Source: Streptomyces sp. NBC_00513 (GTDB taxonomy: Bacteria; Actinomycetota; Actinomycetes; Streptomycetales; Streptomycetaceae). Taken from it: a DNA stretch of 64,000 nucleotides. The translations under genes were made by a program, and so were the position numbers. Each line of letters opens with the position of its first letter. Position 1 is the stretch's first letter. The notes beneath the pieces were generated by a model. That model ran no database searches and was not told where the DNA came from. It saw only the letters and a program-made list of their open reading frames with translations. Below, in pieces: positions 24,744 to 32,898 of this stretch. The stretch covers positions 5,022,001 to 5,086,000 of the forward strand of contig NZ_CP107845.1 of assembly GCF_041431415.1 (NCBI RefSeq), given 5' to 3'.

Positions 24744-25859
24744 CTACAGCCAGCCGTGGCGTCTGAGGGCCCGGTGGATGGTGAGGCAGGTCCCGACGAT
24801 GGTGACCATCACCATCGGGTAGCCGTACTTCCACTGGAGTTCCGGCATGTGGGCGAAGTTCATGCCGTACACCCCGCAGATCATCGTGGGCACGGCGATG
24901 ATCGCCGCCCAGGAGGTGATCTTGCGCATGTCCTCGTTCTGGGCGACGGTCGCCTGCGCGAGGTTGGCCTGGAGGATCGAGTTCAGCAGCTCGTCGAAAC
25001 CGACGACCTGCTCGTGCACCCGCGCCAGGTGGTCCGCGACGTCGCGGAAGTACTTCTGGATGTCCGGGTCCACCAGCCGCATCGGGCGCTCGCTCAACAG
25101 CTCCATGGGGCGCAGCAGCGGGGCGACCGCCCGCTTGAACTCCAGCACCTCGCGCTTGAGCTGGTAGATGCGGCCCGCGTCGCCGCCGCGCGTGGCGCCC
25201 TTGGCGGGCGCGGCGAAGACCTCGCTCTCCACCTCGTCGATGTCGTCCTGGACGGCCGCCGCGACCGCGATGTACCCGTCGACCACGTGGTCGGCGATGG
25301 AGTGCAACACGGCCGAAGGCCCCCGGGCCAGCAGGTCGGGGTCGTCCTGGAGGCGGTGTCGCAGGCCCTTGAGGGAGCCCTGGCCGCCGTGCCGGACGGT
25401 GATGACGAAGTCGGGGCCGGTGAAGCACATCACCTCGCCCGTCTCCACCACCTCGCTGGTCGAGGTCAGTTGGGCGTGGTCGACGTAGTGGATCGTCTTG
25501 AAGACGGTGAAGAGGGTGTCGTCGTAGCGCTCCAGCTTCGGCCGCTGGTGCGCGTGCACCGCGTCCTCCACGGCGAGCGGGTGCAGTCCGAAGGTGGCGG
25601 CGATCCCCGCGAACTCGGACTCGGTCGGCTCGTGCAGGCCGATCCAGGCGAACCCGCCGTCCTCACGGACCCGACGGATCGCCTCACGGGGCGTCAGACA
25701 ACCCGGCCCGGGTGCGCGCCGGCCGTCGCGGTACACGGCGCAGTCGACCACCGCGCTGCTCGCGGACGGGTCACGGGTGGTGTCGTAGCCGGGCTGCGCG
25801 GAGGCGGACCGGCGCAGGGCGGGACGGACGGCGGCACGGAGGTAGGGCAGCATCGACAT
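24744..25859 (-). CDS. corA: CorA-family magnesium/cobalt transporter
   Basis: 371 residues. The cytoplasmic N-domain includes WIGLHEPTESEF and HPLAVEDAVHAHQRPKLERYDDTLFTV, the CorA signature region. A long helix follows (VQDDIDEVESEVF to LNSILQANLAQATVAQNEDMRKITSWAAI). The first membrane helix leads to the pore signature YGMNFAHMPE, and a second short helix ends RALRRHGWL. ATG 25859 has AAGGAG 7 nt upstream; the frame could extend further but without support. It admits Mg2+ or Co2+ through a pentameric channel. Rv1239c is its positional relative. Confidence 0.9.
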   Translation of the reverse strand: MSMLPYLRAAVRPALRRSASAQPGYDTTRDPSASSAVVDCAVYRDGRRAPGPGCLTPREAIRRVREDGGFAWIGLHEPTESEFAGIAATFGLHPLAVEDAVHAHQRPKLERYDDTLFTVFKTIHYVDHAQLTSTSEVVETGEVMCFTGPDFVITVRHGGQGSLKGLRHRLQDDPDLLARGPSAVLHSIADHVVDGYIAVAAAVQDDIDEVESEVFAAPAKGATRGGDAGRIYQLKREVLEFKRAVAPLLRPMELLSERPMRLVDPDIQKYFRDVADHLARVHEQVVGFDELLNSILQANLAQATVAQNEDMRKITSWAAIIAVPTMICGVYGMNFAHMPELQWKYGYPMVMVTIVGTCLTIHRALRRHGWL

Positions 25860-26205
25860 GGCAGGCTCCTTCGCGCGCACGGCTGCGGACCGTACGGGTG
25901 GGAGACCCTCCGCGGCTGCGAGCGGGCGGGCAGGCCCCGGCAGGCGGAAGGAGAAGGACGGAGAGGACAAAGTTCTGCCGTCGCTCTTCTACTGATCGGA
26001 AGATCACAGGGGGCGGGAGGCGCCCGGCCTGAAAGTGGAAGAGCGATTGGTACTGCACGATCGACTTCGATCCATTGCAGCCCCACCTCCTCCGGCCGGT
26101 CCCCCGTGGGGGACGTCCTGTCGTCCGGCCCTTGAAACGATGCTTCTGCACGCGGGCCGAACCAGCTGTCAACACTAGCAGCCGACGGATGGTCAAGACC
26201 CGCCC
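25860..26205. other. Intergenic region upstream of corA and the SUFU gene
   Basis: About 350 nt between two divergent genes. On the minus strand an exact TTGACA lies at 26167-26172, but no good -10 follows it. AGAGCGA occurs twice in direct orientation on the minus strand (near 25984 and 26040). I found no clear magnesium riboswitch helix set, and no ORF with a ribosome site. Confidence 0.4.
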
Positions 26206-26233
26206 TTTACCCGGGGGATACGAGTTCTATGCT
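26206..26233 (+). promoter_or_regulatory. Leaderless promoter of the SUFU-domain gene
   Basis: TTTACC (26206-26211), a 16-nt spacer and TATGCT (26228-26233) end 6 nt before ATG 26240, with no Shine-Dalgarno sequence. Confidence 0.5.
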
Positions 26234-26239
26234 CGCTCC

Positions 26240-26824
26240 ATGGCAGAAATTCTGGCTCTTGTGGAGGCCCGGCTGCGGACCGCGTTCGGTGAACCCGACG
26301 CCCGCGCCGCCGTCACCTTCCTGGGCACCGATCGCATCGAGGTCCTGCGCTTCGTGGAGGGCGACCTCCTGCGCTACGCGACCCTCGGCATGTCCGCCCA
26401 CCCGATGACCGACCCCACCGCCGTGGTCGCCGACCCGGTGCGCGGTCCGCGCGCCGAACTGGTGCTGACCGTCCGCGGCGGCCTCGCCCCCACCGACCGG
26501 CTGTTGCGACCGCTCGCCGTACTCGGTGCGTCCCCCGTCGTCGAGGGCCTGATCGTCGCCCCCGGGGCCTCGCTGGACGTGGGCGAACCGCTCTGGGAGG
26601 GGGCGCCGTTCACCTCGGTGCTGGTCGCGGAACCGGGCGGGCTGGTGCCCGACCTGGAACTGGACGAGCCCATGGACCCCGTGCACTTCCTGCCCCTGCT
26701 CCCGATGACGGCGAACGAGGCCGCCTGGAAGCGGGTGCACGGCGCCGCCGCGCTCCAGGAGCGCTGGCTCGCGCGCGGCACGGATCTGCGGGACCCTCTG
26801 CGTAGCGCCGTCGTACTGGACTGA
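26240..26824 (+). CDS. Suppressor-of-fused (SUFU) domain protein
   Basis: 194 residues starting MAEILALVEARLRTAFGEPDARAAVTFLG. The segment LRYATLGMSAHPM, the AELVLTVRGG strand and the late FTSVLVAEPGGLVPDLELDEPMDPVHFLPLLPMTANEAAWKR are typical of bacterial SUFU-like proteins, which often act as immunity or stress proteins. Here there is no toxin gene beside it. The long open frame to 26075 is rejected because a leaderless promoter fits ATG 26240 exactly. Cytoplasmic; exact role unknown. Confidence 0.75.
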   Translation: MAEILALVEARLRTAFGEPDARAAVTFLGTDRIEVLRFVEGDLLRYATLGMSAHPMTDPTAVVADPVRGPRAELVLTVRGGLAPTDRLLRPLAVLGASPVVEGLIVAPGASLDVGEPLWEGAPFTSVLVAEPGGLVPDLELDEPMDPVHFLPLLPMTANEAAWKRVHGAAALQERWLARGTDLRDPLRSAVVLD

Positions 26825-26908
26825 GCGCCGCCGGTTGCGGGTACGGATGGGATCCGGACGGGTGATCGCGTCTTGACGGGGCGCCGGGCGGGGAGGAGCG
26901 TGCTTCCT

Positions 26909-27553
26909 ATGAGGGGCGAACCGAGTTGCCCGAAGTGCGGTGGCCGGGTCCGCGCACCCGGCCTTTTCGCCGACTCCTGGCAGTGCGCGGTACACGGCGC
27001 CGTCCATCCCCTGCAGCCCGTCATCCCGCCGAGCGTCGAGGGCCTGGGCGTGGTCGTCCACCGGGCGCAGGTGCCGGTCTGGATGCCGTGGCCGCTGCCG
27101 GTCGGGTGGCTGTTCACCGGGGTCGCGGCCGCCGGTGACGACCGCAGCGGGGGCCGGGCCACCGCCGTGGCCTGCTCGGGCCCCGGGCCCCTGGGCGGCA
27201 TCGGAGAGCTGCTGCTGATCGCCGAGGAGCTGGGCGTCGGACTCGGCGCCCGGTACGCGGGGATCGACGCGCCCGACCCGGGCCCCCACATGGACGTCTC
27301 CGGTGCGCCGCACGCCAAGGTCGTCGCCGCCGGCCGGCCGACACCGCTGTGGCACGTCACCGGCACCCCGGACGACCGCGCCGTCTTCGCCGGCGAGGCG
27401 CGCGGGCTGTGGCTGTGGGCGATCGTCTGGCCCGAACAGTCGGGGCTGCTGATGTACGACGAGCTGGTCCTGACGGATCTGCGCGACGCGGGCGCCGAGG
27501 TCGAACTCCTTCCCTGTGGCGCCCTGAGCCCCCGGATCCTCGGCCCGTCCTGA
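26909..27553 (+). CDS. Zinc-ribbon protein (DUF6758-like)
   Basis: 214 residues. A zinc ribbon at the N-terminus (CPKCGGRV...WQCAVHGAVHPLQP) supplies two Cys in CxxC plus Cys/His. The rest has conserved hydrophobic strands (VPVWMPWPLPVGWLFTGVAAAG, GLWLWAIVWPEQSGLLMYDELVLTDLRD). ATG 26909 has GGAGGAG upstream; GTG 26900 and TTG 26873 are weaker options. I recall this as a Streptomyces-specific family without known function. It lies between the SUFU and PHP genes, same strand, with separate spacing. Confidence 0.7.
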   Translation: MRGEPSCPKCGGRVRAPGLFADSWQCAVHGAVHPLQPVIPPSVEGLGVVVHRAQVPVWMPWPLPVGWLFTGVAAAGDDRSGGRATAVACSGPGPLGGIGELLLIAEELGVGLGARYAGIDAPDPGPHMDVSGAPHAKVVAAGRPTPLWHVTGTPDDRAVFAGEARGLWLWAIVWPEQSGLLMYDELVLTDLRDAGAEVELLPCGALSPRILGPS

Positions 27554-27644
27554 CCGTCCCCGCCGTGCGGTGGGGCCGTGGGGCTCGCGGGGCTGGGTAT
27601 TCTGGAGTGTCCCCCCGTCCGTACGAGAACCATGGAGCACGGCT

Positions 27645-28508
27645 GTGCGCATCGACCTGCACGCCCACTCCACGGCATCCGACGGCACGGACACCCCCGC
27701 CGAGCTGGTCCGCAACGCGGCCGCCGCCGGGCTCGACGTGGTCGCGCTGACCGACCACGACACCGTCGGGGGATACGCCGAGGCCGTCGCCCACGTGCCG
27801 GCCGGCCTCACCCTCGTCACCGGGGCGGAACTCAGCTGCCGACTCGACGGCGTCGGCATGCACATGCTCGCGTACCTCTTCGATCCCGAGGAGCCCGAGT
27901 TCGCCCGTGAGCGGGAGCTGGTCCGCGACGACCGCACCCCCCGCGCGCAGGCCATGATCGGCAAGCTGCGGGACCTCGGCGTGGACATCACCTGGGAGCG
28001 GGTCTCCCGCATCGCGGGCGACGGTTCCGTGGGGCGTCCGCACATCGCCACCGCCATGGTGGACCTGGGTGTCGTGCCCACCGTGTCCGACGCGTTCACC
28101 GCGGACTGGCTCGCCGACGGCGGTCGCGCCTACGCCGGCAAGCACGAGCTGGACCCCTTCGACGCCGTCCGCCTCGTCAAGGCCGCCGGCGGGGTCACCG
28201 TCTTCGCGCACCCCGCCGCGGTCAAGCGCGGGCGGGTCGTCCCCGAGGCCGCCATCGCGGCCCTGGCGGACGCCGGGCTGGACGGCATCGAGGTGGACCA
28301 CATGGACCACGACGCGGACACCCGGGCCCGACTGCGCGCACTGGCCGCGGACCTGGGCCTGCTGACCACGGGGTCCAGCGACTACCACGGCACCCGCAAG
28401 TCCTGTCGCCTCGGCGAGTACACCACCGACCCCGAGATCTACGGCGAGATCACGCGCCGCTCCACCGGGGCGTTCCCCGTGCCCGGCGCCGGCGGACGGG
28501 TCGCGTAA
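27645..28508 (+). CDS. PHP-domain phosphoesterase
   Basis: 287 residues. Metal ligands are visible in order: HAHS (residues 6-9), LTDHD, GAELS, the histidine in HMLAYLF, GRPHIA, FAHPAAVKRGR and SSDYHG. This is the YciV/RnaAM-like arrangement, whose members hydrolyse 3',5'-nucleoside bisphosphates or act as 5'-3' exonucleases on short RNA. GTG 27645 follows GGAGCA. A TATTCT -10-like hexamer lies at 27598-27603. Cytoplasmic; probably nucleotide or RNA turnover. Confidence 0.85.
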   Translation: MRIDLHAHSTASDGTDTPAELVRNAAAAGLDVVALTDHDTVGGYAEAVAHVPAGLTLVTGAELSCRLDGVGMHMLAYLFDPEEPEFARERELVRDDRTPRAQAMIGKLRDLGVDITWERVSRIAGDGSVGRPHIATAMVDLGVVPTVSDAFTADWLADGGRAYAGKHELDPFDAVRLVKAAGGVTVFAHPAAVKRGRVVPEAAIAALADAGLDGIEVDHMDHDADTRARLRALAADLGLLTTGSSDYHGTRKSCRLGEYTTDPEIYGEITRRSTGAFPVPGAGGRVA

Positions 28509-28577
28509 CGAGGACCGGCTCCTCGCCCGCCCCGCACTCCCCTCTTGCTTCACACCTCTCTCCTGCAAGGCATCACT

Positions 28578-29183
28578 GTGTTTGATTTCGCCGTCTTCGG
28601 ATCCCTTTTTCTCACCCTTTTTGTGATTATGGACCCCCCGGGGATCACGCCGATCTTCCTCGCCCTGACCTCCGGGCGCCCCGCGAAGGTGCAGCGCCGC
28701 ATGGCCTGGCAGGCCGTCTGCGTGGCCTTCGGCGTCATCGCCGTCTTCGGTCTCTGCGGCCAGCAGATCCTGGACTACCTGCACGTGTCCGTTCCGGCGT
28801 TGATGATCGCCGGCGGTCTGCTGCTCCTGCTCATCGCCCTCGACCTGCTCACCGGCAAGACCGACGAGCCCAAGCAGACCAAGGACGTGAACGTCGCCCT
28901 GGTCCCGCTCGGCATGCCCCTGCTGGCCGGGCCGGGCGCGATCGTGTCGGTCATCCTCGCCGTGCAGAAGGCGGACGGCTTCAGCGGTCAGGTCTCCGTC
29001 TGGGCGGCGATCGTCGCCATGCACGTGGTGCTGTGGATCACCATGCGCTACTCGCTGGTGATCATCCGGGTCATCAAGGACGGCGGGGTCGTCCTGGTGA
29101 CGCGGCTCGCCGGCATGATGCTCTCCGCCATCGCGGTCCAGCAGATCATCAACGGCGTCCTCCAGGTCGTGCACACCTCCTGA
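28578..29183 (+). CDS. MarC-family (UPF0056) membrane protein
   Basis: 201 residues with six predicted membrane helices. The start VFDFAVFGSLFLTLFVIMDPPGITPIFLALT holds the family's D-P-P-G-x-x-P motif, and VPLGMPLLAGPGAI repeats it in the second half, as in the inverted-repeat MarC fold. GTG 28578 has AAGG upstream; TTG 28545 would add 11 unconserved residues. The first 60 nt of the gene are markedly AT-rich for this genome, which favours initiation. Transport function of MarC proteins remains unproven. Confidence 0.88.
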   Translation: MFDFAVFGSLFLTLFVIMDPPGITPIFLALTSGRPAKVQRRMAWQAVCVAFGVIAVFGLCGQQILDYLHVSVPALMIAGGLLLLLIALDLLTGKTDEPKQTKDVNVALVPLGMPLLAGPGAIVSVILAVQKADGFSGQVSVWAAIVAMHVVLWITMRYSLVIIRVIKDGGVVLVTRLAGMMLSAIAVQQIINGVLQVVHTS

Positions 29184-29233
29184 TCGCGGACGAGGCCCCT
29201 CGACGCCACGGCGGACCCGGCGACACACATGCG

Positions 29234-29264
29234 AATGCCCCGCACCGGATCGGTGCGGGGCATT
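29234..29264. terminator. Bidirectional hairpin terminator
   Basis: A perfect 14-bp stem (29234-29247 with 29251-29264) with the 3-nt loop GAT lies between marC and the convergent 50-residue gene. Confidence 0.85.
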
Positions 29265-29310
29265 GGTGTCCATACACGCGGCGGCTGTCAGGCGGCTCGC
29301 GTCAGGTGGG

Positions 29311-29463
29311 TCAGGAGGACGCCGTCTCGGCCGGTCGGATCAGAATGCGCTGGCCGACAGACGCGGCCTGCTGCACGATCCGGTTGACGGAGGCCGCGTC
29401 CACGACGGTGCTGTCCACGGCGGATCCGTCGACATCGTCCAGGCGCAGAATCTCGAAGCGCAC
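29311..29463 (-). CDS. Small conserved hypothetical protein, 50 residues
   Basis: It begins (GTG) MRFEILRLDDVDGSAVDST and ends GQRILIRPAETASS. GTG 29463 follows GAAGGGAGAA. A dedicated promoter lies directly upstream and a terminator downstream, and the protein looks folded (beta-helix-beta) rather than random. That supports a real gene although it is short. No family recognised; the acidic first half and VVDAASVNRIVQQAASVGQR helix are its main features. Confidence 0.65.
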   Translation of the reverse strand: MRFEILRLDDVDGSAVDSTVVDAASVNRIVQQAASVGQRILIRPAETASS

Positions 29464-29530
29464 GGGCTTCTCCCTTCGTCGGTGTTCTCCTTGCACAGGG
29501 TTAACGAAGTGTAAGCGGCAAACATTCCCT

Positions 29531-29558
29531 ACGCTAAGGAAATTTTTTCACTGGCTAA
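29531..29558 (-). promoter_or_regulatory. Putative promoter of the 50-residue protein gene
   Basis: On the minus strand TTAGCC (29558-29553), a 16-nt spacer containing an A-tract and TAGCGT (29536-29531) lie in an unusually AT-rich stretch just after the hydrolase stop. Confidence 0.4.
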
Positions 29559-30440
29559 CTATTCGGGCGCCGCAGCGCTCCAGAAGTCCGCCAGCGCATC
29601 GGCCGTGACCTGCGGGTTCTCGGCGTTGGGGGAGTGCTCCGCGCCCTTCACGATCACTCGGGACGCACCCAGACGTTCCGCCATGGAGTCCATCAGCGGC
29701 ACAGGCCACGCGTCGTCCACCACTCCCGACAGCACGAGCATGCGCAGCGGCACCGCCGCCAGCTCGGCCACCCGGTCCGGCTCCGACATCAGCACCCGAC
29801 CCGCGGCGATCAACTGCTCCGGCTCGGTCGCCAGCCACCGCCCGCGCAGGAACTCCGTCAGCTCGGGGCCATCGACCGGCGCGTCCACCGGATCCTGGGC
29901 CCGCATCGCCGCCCACACCACCGACATGCATTCCACGGGCGGGACCCCCCGCAGCGACTCCAGAGCCGCCACCAGCAGCTTCGTACGCTCCTGCTGTGCC
30001 TCCGAGATCGCCGCCGGACCGCTGCTCATCAGGGTCAGGGAGGCGAAGGGGGTGTGGTCGCGCAGTACGGCGGCGCGGGCGATCAGGCCGCCCAGCGAGT
30101 GACCCACCAGGTGGATCGGGCCCCCGTCGACGCCGGACACGGCCGCCGCCTGGGCCAGCACGTCCCCGGCCAGCTCCTCCAGCGCGTACGCGGACTCCTC
30201 GCGCGGGCCGGGGCTCTCGTGCTGACCGCGGCCGTCGACCGCCACCACCCGGAAGCCGGCATCGGCCAGCGGCTCCAGCAGCCCGATGAAGTCCTCCTTG
30301 CTCCCCGTGTACCCGGGAACCAGCAGGGCGGTGCCGCGCAGCGGCTCCCCCGCCTCGTGCACGGCGAAAGCGCCGCGCGAGGTCGTCAGGCGGTACGCAC
30401 GGGCCGCCGGTGGCAGGGTGAGGCGCGGTGGCTTGCTCAT
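29559..30440 (-). CDS. Alpha/beta hydrolase
   Basis: 293 residues. Oxyanion-hole region LLVPGYTGSKEDF, nucleophile elbow GHSLGG (Ser about 116), acid residue in VVDDAWPVPLM and catalytic His in GAEHSPNAENP, all in the standard order. No signal peptide, so intracellular. Similar to lysophospholipase- or epoxide-hydrolase-like members, without a clear substrate. ATG 30440 is the natural start. A 21-bp terminator separates it from the helicase upstream on the same strand. Confidence 0.85.
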   Translation of the reverse strand: MSKPPRLTLPPAARAYRLTTSRGAFAVHEAGEPLRGTALLVPGYTGSKEDFIGLLEPLADAGFRVVAVDGRGQHESPGPREESAYALEELAGDVLAQAAAVSGVDGGPIHLVGHSLGGLIARAAVLRDHTPFASLTLMSSGPAAISEAQQERTKLLVAALESLRGVPPVECMSVVWAAMRAQDPVDAPVDGPELTEFLRGRWLATEPEQLIAAGRVLMSEPDRVAELAAVPLRMLVLSGVVDDAWPVPLMDSMAERLGASRVIVKGAEHSPNAENPQVTADALADFWSAAAPE

Positions 30441-30472
30441 GGGCCCGAGGCTACCGGCCCGTACGCCCGGAG

Positions 30473-30519
30473 ACGAGGACGGCCCCGACCCCCTCGAAGG
30501 GGGTCGGGGCCGTCCTCGT
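30473..30519. terminator. 21-bp hairpin terminator
   Basis: Perfect arms 30473-30493 and 30499-30519 with the loop TCGAA lie after the helicase gene stop (minus strand) and before the hydrolase start. Confidence 0.9.
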
Positions 30520-30530
30520 ACGCGGGTGGC

Positions 30531-32513
30531 TCAGGCCTCGGGGGTCTGCGCCACGGCCTTGCGGGTACGCGTGCGCTTCGGCTTGACCGGCGCCTCCTCG
30601 GCGTCGACCACGGCGTCCGAGGCGTCCGGGGCGACCGCGGTGGCCTTGCGGGCACGGGTGCGCTTCGGCTTCACCGGGGCCTCCTCGGCCTCGACGACGA
30701 CCTCGGCGACCGGAGCGGGCTCCGCCACCTTGCGAGTGCGGGTCCGGCGCACCTTGACCGGGGCCTCCTCGACCGCGGTGGCCACGACCACCGGAGCCTC
30801 GACGGCGGCGGCCTGGGCGGCGATGGCCACGGCCTCGGCGACGACCGGGGCCGCCGCGACCTTGCGCGGCCGGGTGCGGCGCGCCTTGACCGGGGGCTCC
30901 ACGAGCGGGGCCATCTGGAAGTCGGGCTCCGGGGCCGGCGCCTCGACCGGGGCGGCCACCACGGCGGACTCGACCACGGAGGCCGGGGCCGACGCGCGGG
31001 TCCGGCGACGACGCGGCCTGCGCGGCTCGTCGACGGCCGGGGCCTCGGGCGCCTCGGCGACCGGGGTCACGGCGGCCACCGCGGTGGCCACGGCCACGGC
31101 CTCGGCGGCCTGCTCGCTGCCACCGCGGGTCCGACGACGCTGACGCGGGGTGCGGGTCCGGGCGGGACGCTCCTCGGCCACCGGGGCGGCGGCGGCAGCA
31201 GCGCCGCGACCGCCACGGCCACCGCGGCCACCGGTCTCGCCCAGGTCCTCGAGGTTCTCGGCCTTCAGGCCGGCCCGCACGCGCTCGGCGCGCGGCAGGG
31301 TGCCCTTGGTCCCGGCCGGGATGTTCATCTCCACGAACAGGTGCGCAGACGTGGAGTACGTCTCGACCGGGTCGTGGAAGTCCAGCTCCAGCGCCTTGTT
31401 GATCAGCTGCCAGCGCGGGATGTCGTCCCAGTCGACCAGCGTGACGGCGATGCCCTTGTTGCCCGCGCGGCCGGTGCGGCCCACACGGTGCAGGAAGGTC
31501 TTCTCGTCCTCCGGCGCCTGGTAGTTGATGACGTGCGTCACGCCCTCGACGTCGATGCCGCGCGCGGCGACGTCGGTGCAGACGAGCACGTCGACCTTGC
31601 CGTTGCGGAACGCGCGCAGGGCCTGCTCGCGCGCACCCTGGCCCAGGTCGCCGTGGACGGCGCCGGACGCGAATCCGCGCTTCTCCAGCTGCTCGGCGAT
31701 GTCGGCCGCCGTGCGCTTCGTACGGCAGAAGATCATGGCCAGGCCACGGCCCTCGGCCTGCAGGATGCGGGAGACGAGCTCCGGCTTGTCCATGTTGTGC
31801 GCACGGAAGACGTGCTGCTTGATGTTGGCGACGGTCACGCCCTCGCCCTCGGGGGAGGTGGCGCGGATGTGCGTCGGCTGCGTCATGTACCGGCGGGCCA
31901 GTCCGATGACCGCGCCCGGCATGGTCGCCGAGAACAGCATGGTCTGACGCTTCGGCGGCAGGTAGTTGATGATCCTCTCGACGTCGGGCAGGAAGCCCAG
32001 GTCGAGCATCTCGTCGGCCTCGTCGAGAACGAGGGCCTTGACGTGGGAGAGGTCGAGCTTCTTCTGCCCGGCCAGGTCCAGCAGGCGGCCCGGGGTGCCG
32101 ACGATCACGTCGACGCCCTTCTTGAGCGCCTCGACCTGGGGCTCGTACGCGCGGCCGCCGTATATGGCGAGGACGCGCACGTTGCGGACCTTGCCCGCGG
32201 TCAGGAGGTCGTTGGTGACCTGGGTGCACAGCTCGCGGGTCGGAACCACCACGAGGGCCTGGGGGGCGTCGGTGAGCTGCGCGGGCGTCGCCCGGCCGGC
32301 CTCGACGTCCGCGGGGACGACGACCCGCTCCAGCAGCGGCAGGCCGAAACCGAGCGTCTTGCCGGTACCGGTCTTCGCCTGGCCGATGACGTCCGTGCCG
32401 GAAAGGGCGACGGGAAGGGTCATCTCCTGGATCGGGAAGGGGGACACGATGCCGACGGCCTCAAGGGCCTCGGCCGTCTCGGGAAAGATCCCGAGGTCTC
32501 GGAACGTAGTCAG
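30531..32513 (-). CDS. DEAD-box ATP-dependent RNA helicase (RhlE-like) with basic repeat tail
   Basis: 660 residues from a proposed CTG start. Motifs in order: Q motif GIVSPFPIQ, I AKTGTGKT, Ia PTREL, Ib TPGRLLDL, II DEAD, III SAT, IV IFCRTKRTA, V ARGIDVEGVTHVINYQ and VI HRVGRTGRAG. After about residue 390 comes a 240-residue Ala/Pro/Val-rich tail with at least five basic repeats of the type APVKPKRTRARKA, probably RNA-binding. The first GTG (32447) would delete the aromatic residue 17 positions before the Q motif. The only sensible upstream codon is CTG 32513 (then TTFRDLGIFPETAEAL). It unwinds structured RNA; cold-shock or ribosome assembly roles are usual. Confidence 0.88.
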   Translation of the reverse strand: MTTFRDLGIFPETAEALEAVGIVSPFPIQEMTLPVALSGTDVIGQAKTGTGKTLGFGLPLLERVVVPADVEAGRATPAQLTDAPQALVVVPTRELCTQVTNDLLTAGKVRNVRVLAIYGGRAYEPQVEALKKGVDVIVGTPGRLLDLAGQKKLDLSHVKALVLDEADEMLDLGFLPDVERIINYLPPKRQTMLFSATMPGAVIGLARRYMTQPTHIRATSPEGEGVTVANIKQHVFRAHNMDKPELVSRILQAEGRGLAMIFCRTKRTAADIAEQLEKRGFASGAVHGDLGQGAREQALRAFRNGKVDVLVCTDVAARGIDVEGVTHVINYQAPEDEKTFLHRVGRTGRAGNKGIAVTLVDWDDIPRWQLINKALELDFHDPVETYSTSAHLFVEMNIPAGTKGTLPRAERVRAGLKAENLEDLGETGGRGGRGGRGAAAAAAPVAEERPARTRTPRQRRRTRGGSEQAAEAVAVATAVAAVTPVAEAPEAPAVDEPRRPRRRRTRASAPASVVESAVVAAPVEAPAPEPDFQMAPLVEPPVKARRTRPRKVAAAPVVAEAVAIAAQAAAVEAPVVVATAVEEAPVKVRRTRTRKVAEPAPVAEVVVEAEEAPVKPKRTRARKATAVAPDASDAVVDAEEAPVKPKRTRTRKAVAQTPEA

Positions 32514-32864
32514 GGTGCTGCCTCTTCTGTGAGACGCGGCGCGAGGCGGCGATGGGGGTCGTACCGTGCCGGGCTTGCAGTACTACGACGTACGTACAAA
32601 GCTGCGCGGGACCACTAGCCTTCGCTCAAGCGCTTCTGCCGCTGAGGGGGCCCCTCGTGCAGGGCGGTACGCATGAGCGCACACACCACATCGAGGGCGG
32701 TCGGGTTGGAGCCGATCGGGCCACCGACCGGGCATCCTCATTCGGACGGCCCGCCGAGATTCGGCAGGCGCATTACCACTGTACCCCGGATTCGCGCAGG
32801 TGTGTTGGGTGAATTCACCTGGTAGTCGCGTTTAAGCGGAGTGTCGATGGCCATAGGTCGTGCC
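32514..32864. other. Intergenic region between helicase and ferritin-like genes
   Basis: About 350 nt holding divergent promoters. Near 32580-32600 is GTACGTAC within a run of alternating purine-pyrimidine and partly AT-rich sequence. A long 5' leader for the helicase is possible. No ORF with a ribosome site and no strong hairpin was recognised. Confidence 0.4.
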
Positions 32865-32891
32865 TTGACCGGGCTTTAGGCGGGCTATTGT
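32865..32891 (+). promoter_or_regulatory. Leaderless promoter of the ferritin-like gene
   Basis: TTGACC (32865-32870), a 15-nt spacer and TATTGT (32886-32891) end 7 nt before ATG 32899. The spacer is slightly short. Confidence 0.5.
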
Positions 32892-32898
32892 GCGGAGC

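Noticed and set aside
25860..26239. Possible magnesium riboswitch before corA
   Set aside because: I could not find a conserved helix set or a terminator in the leader; only a lone TTGACA and a short direct repeat are visible.
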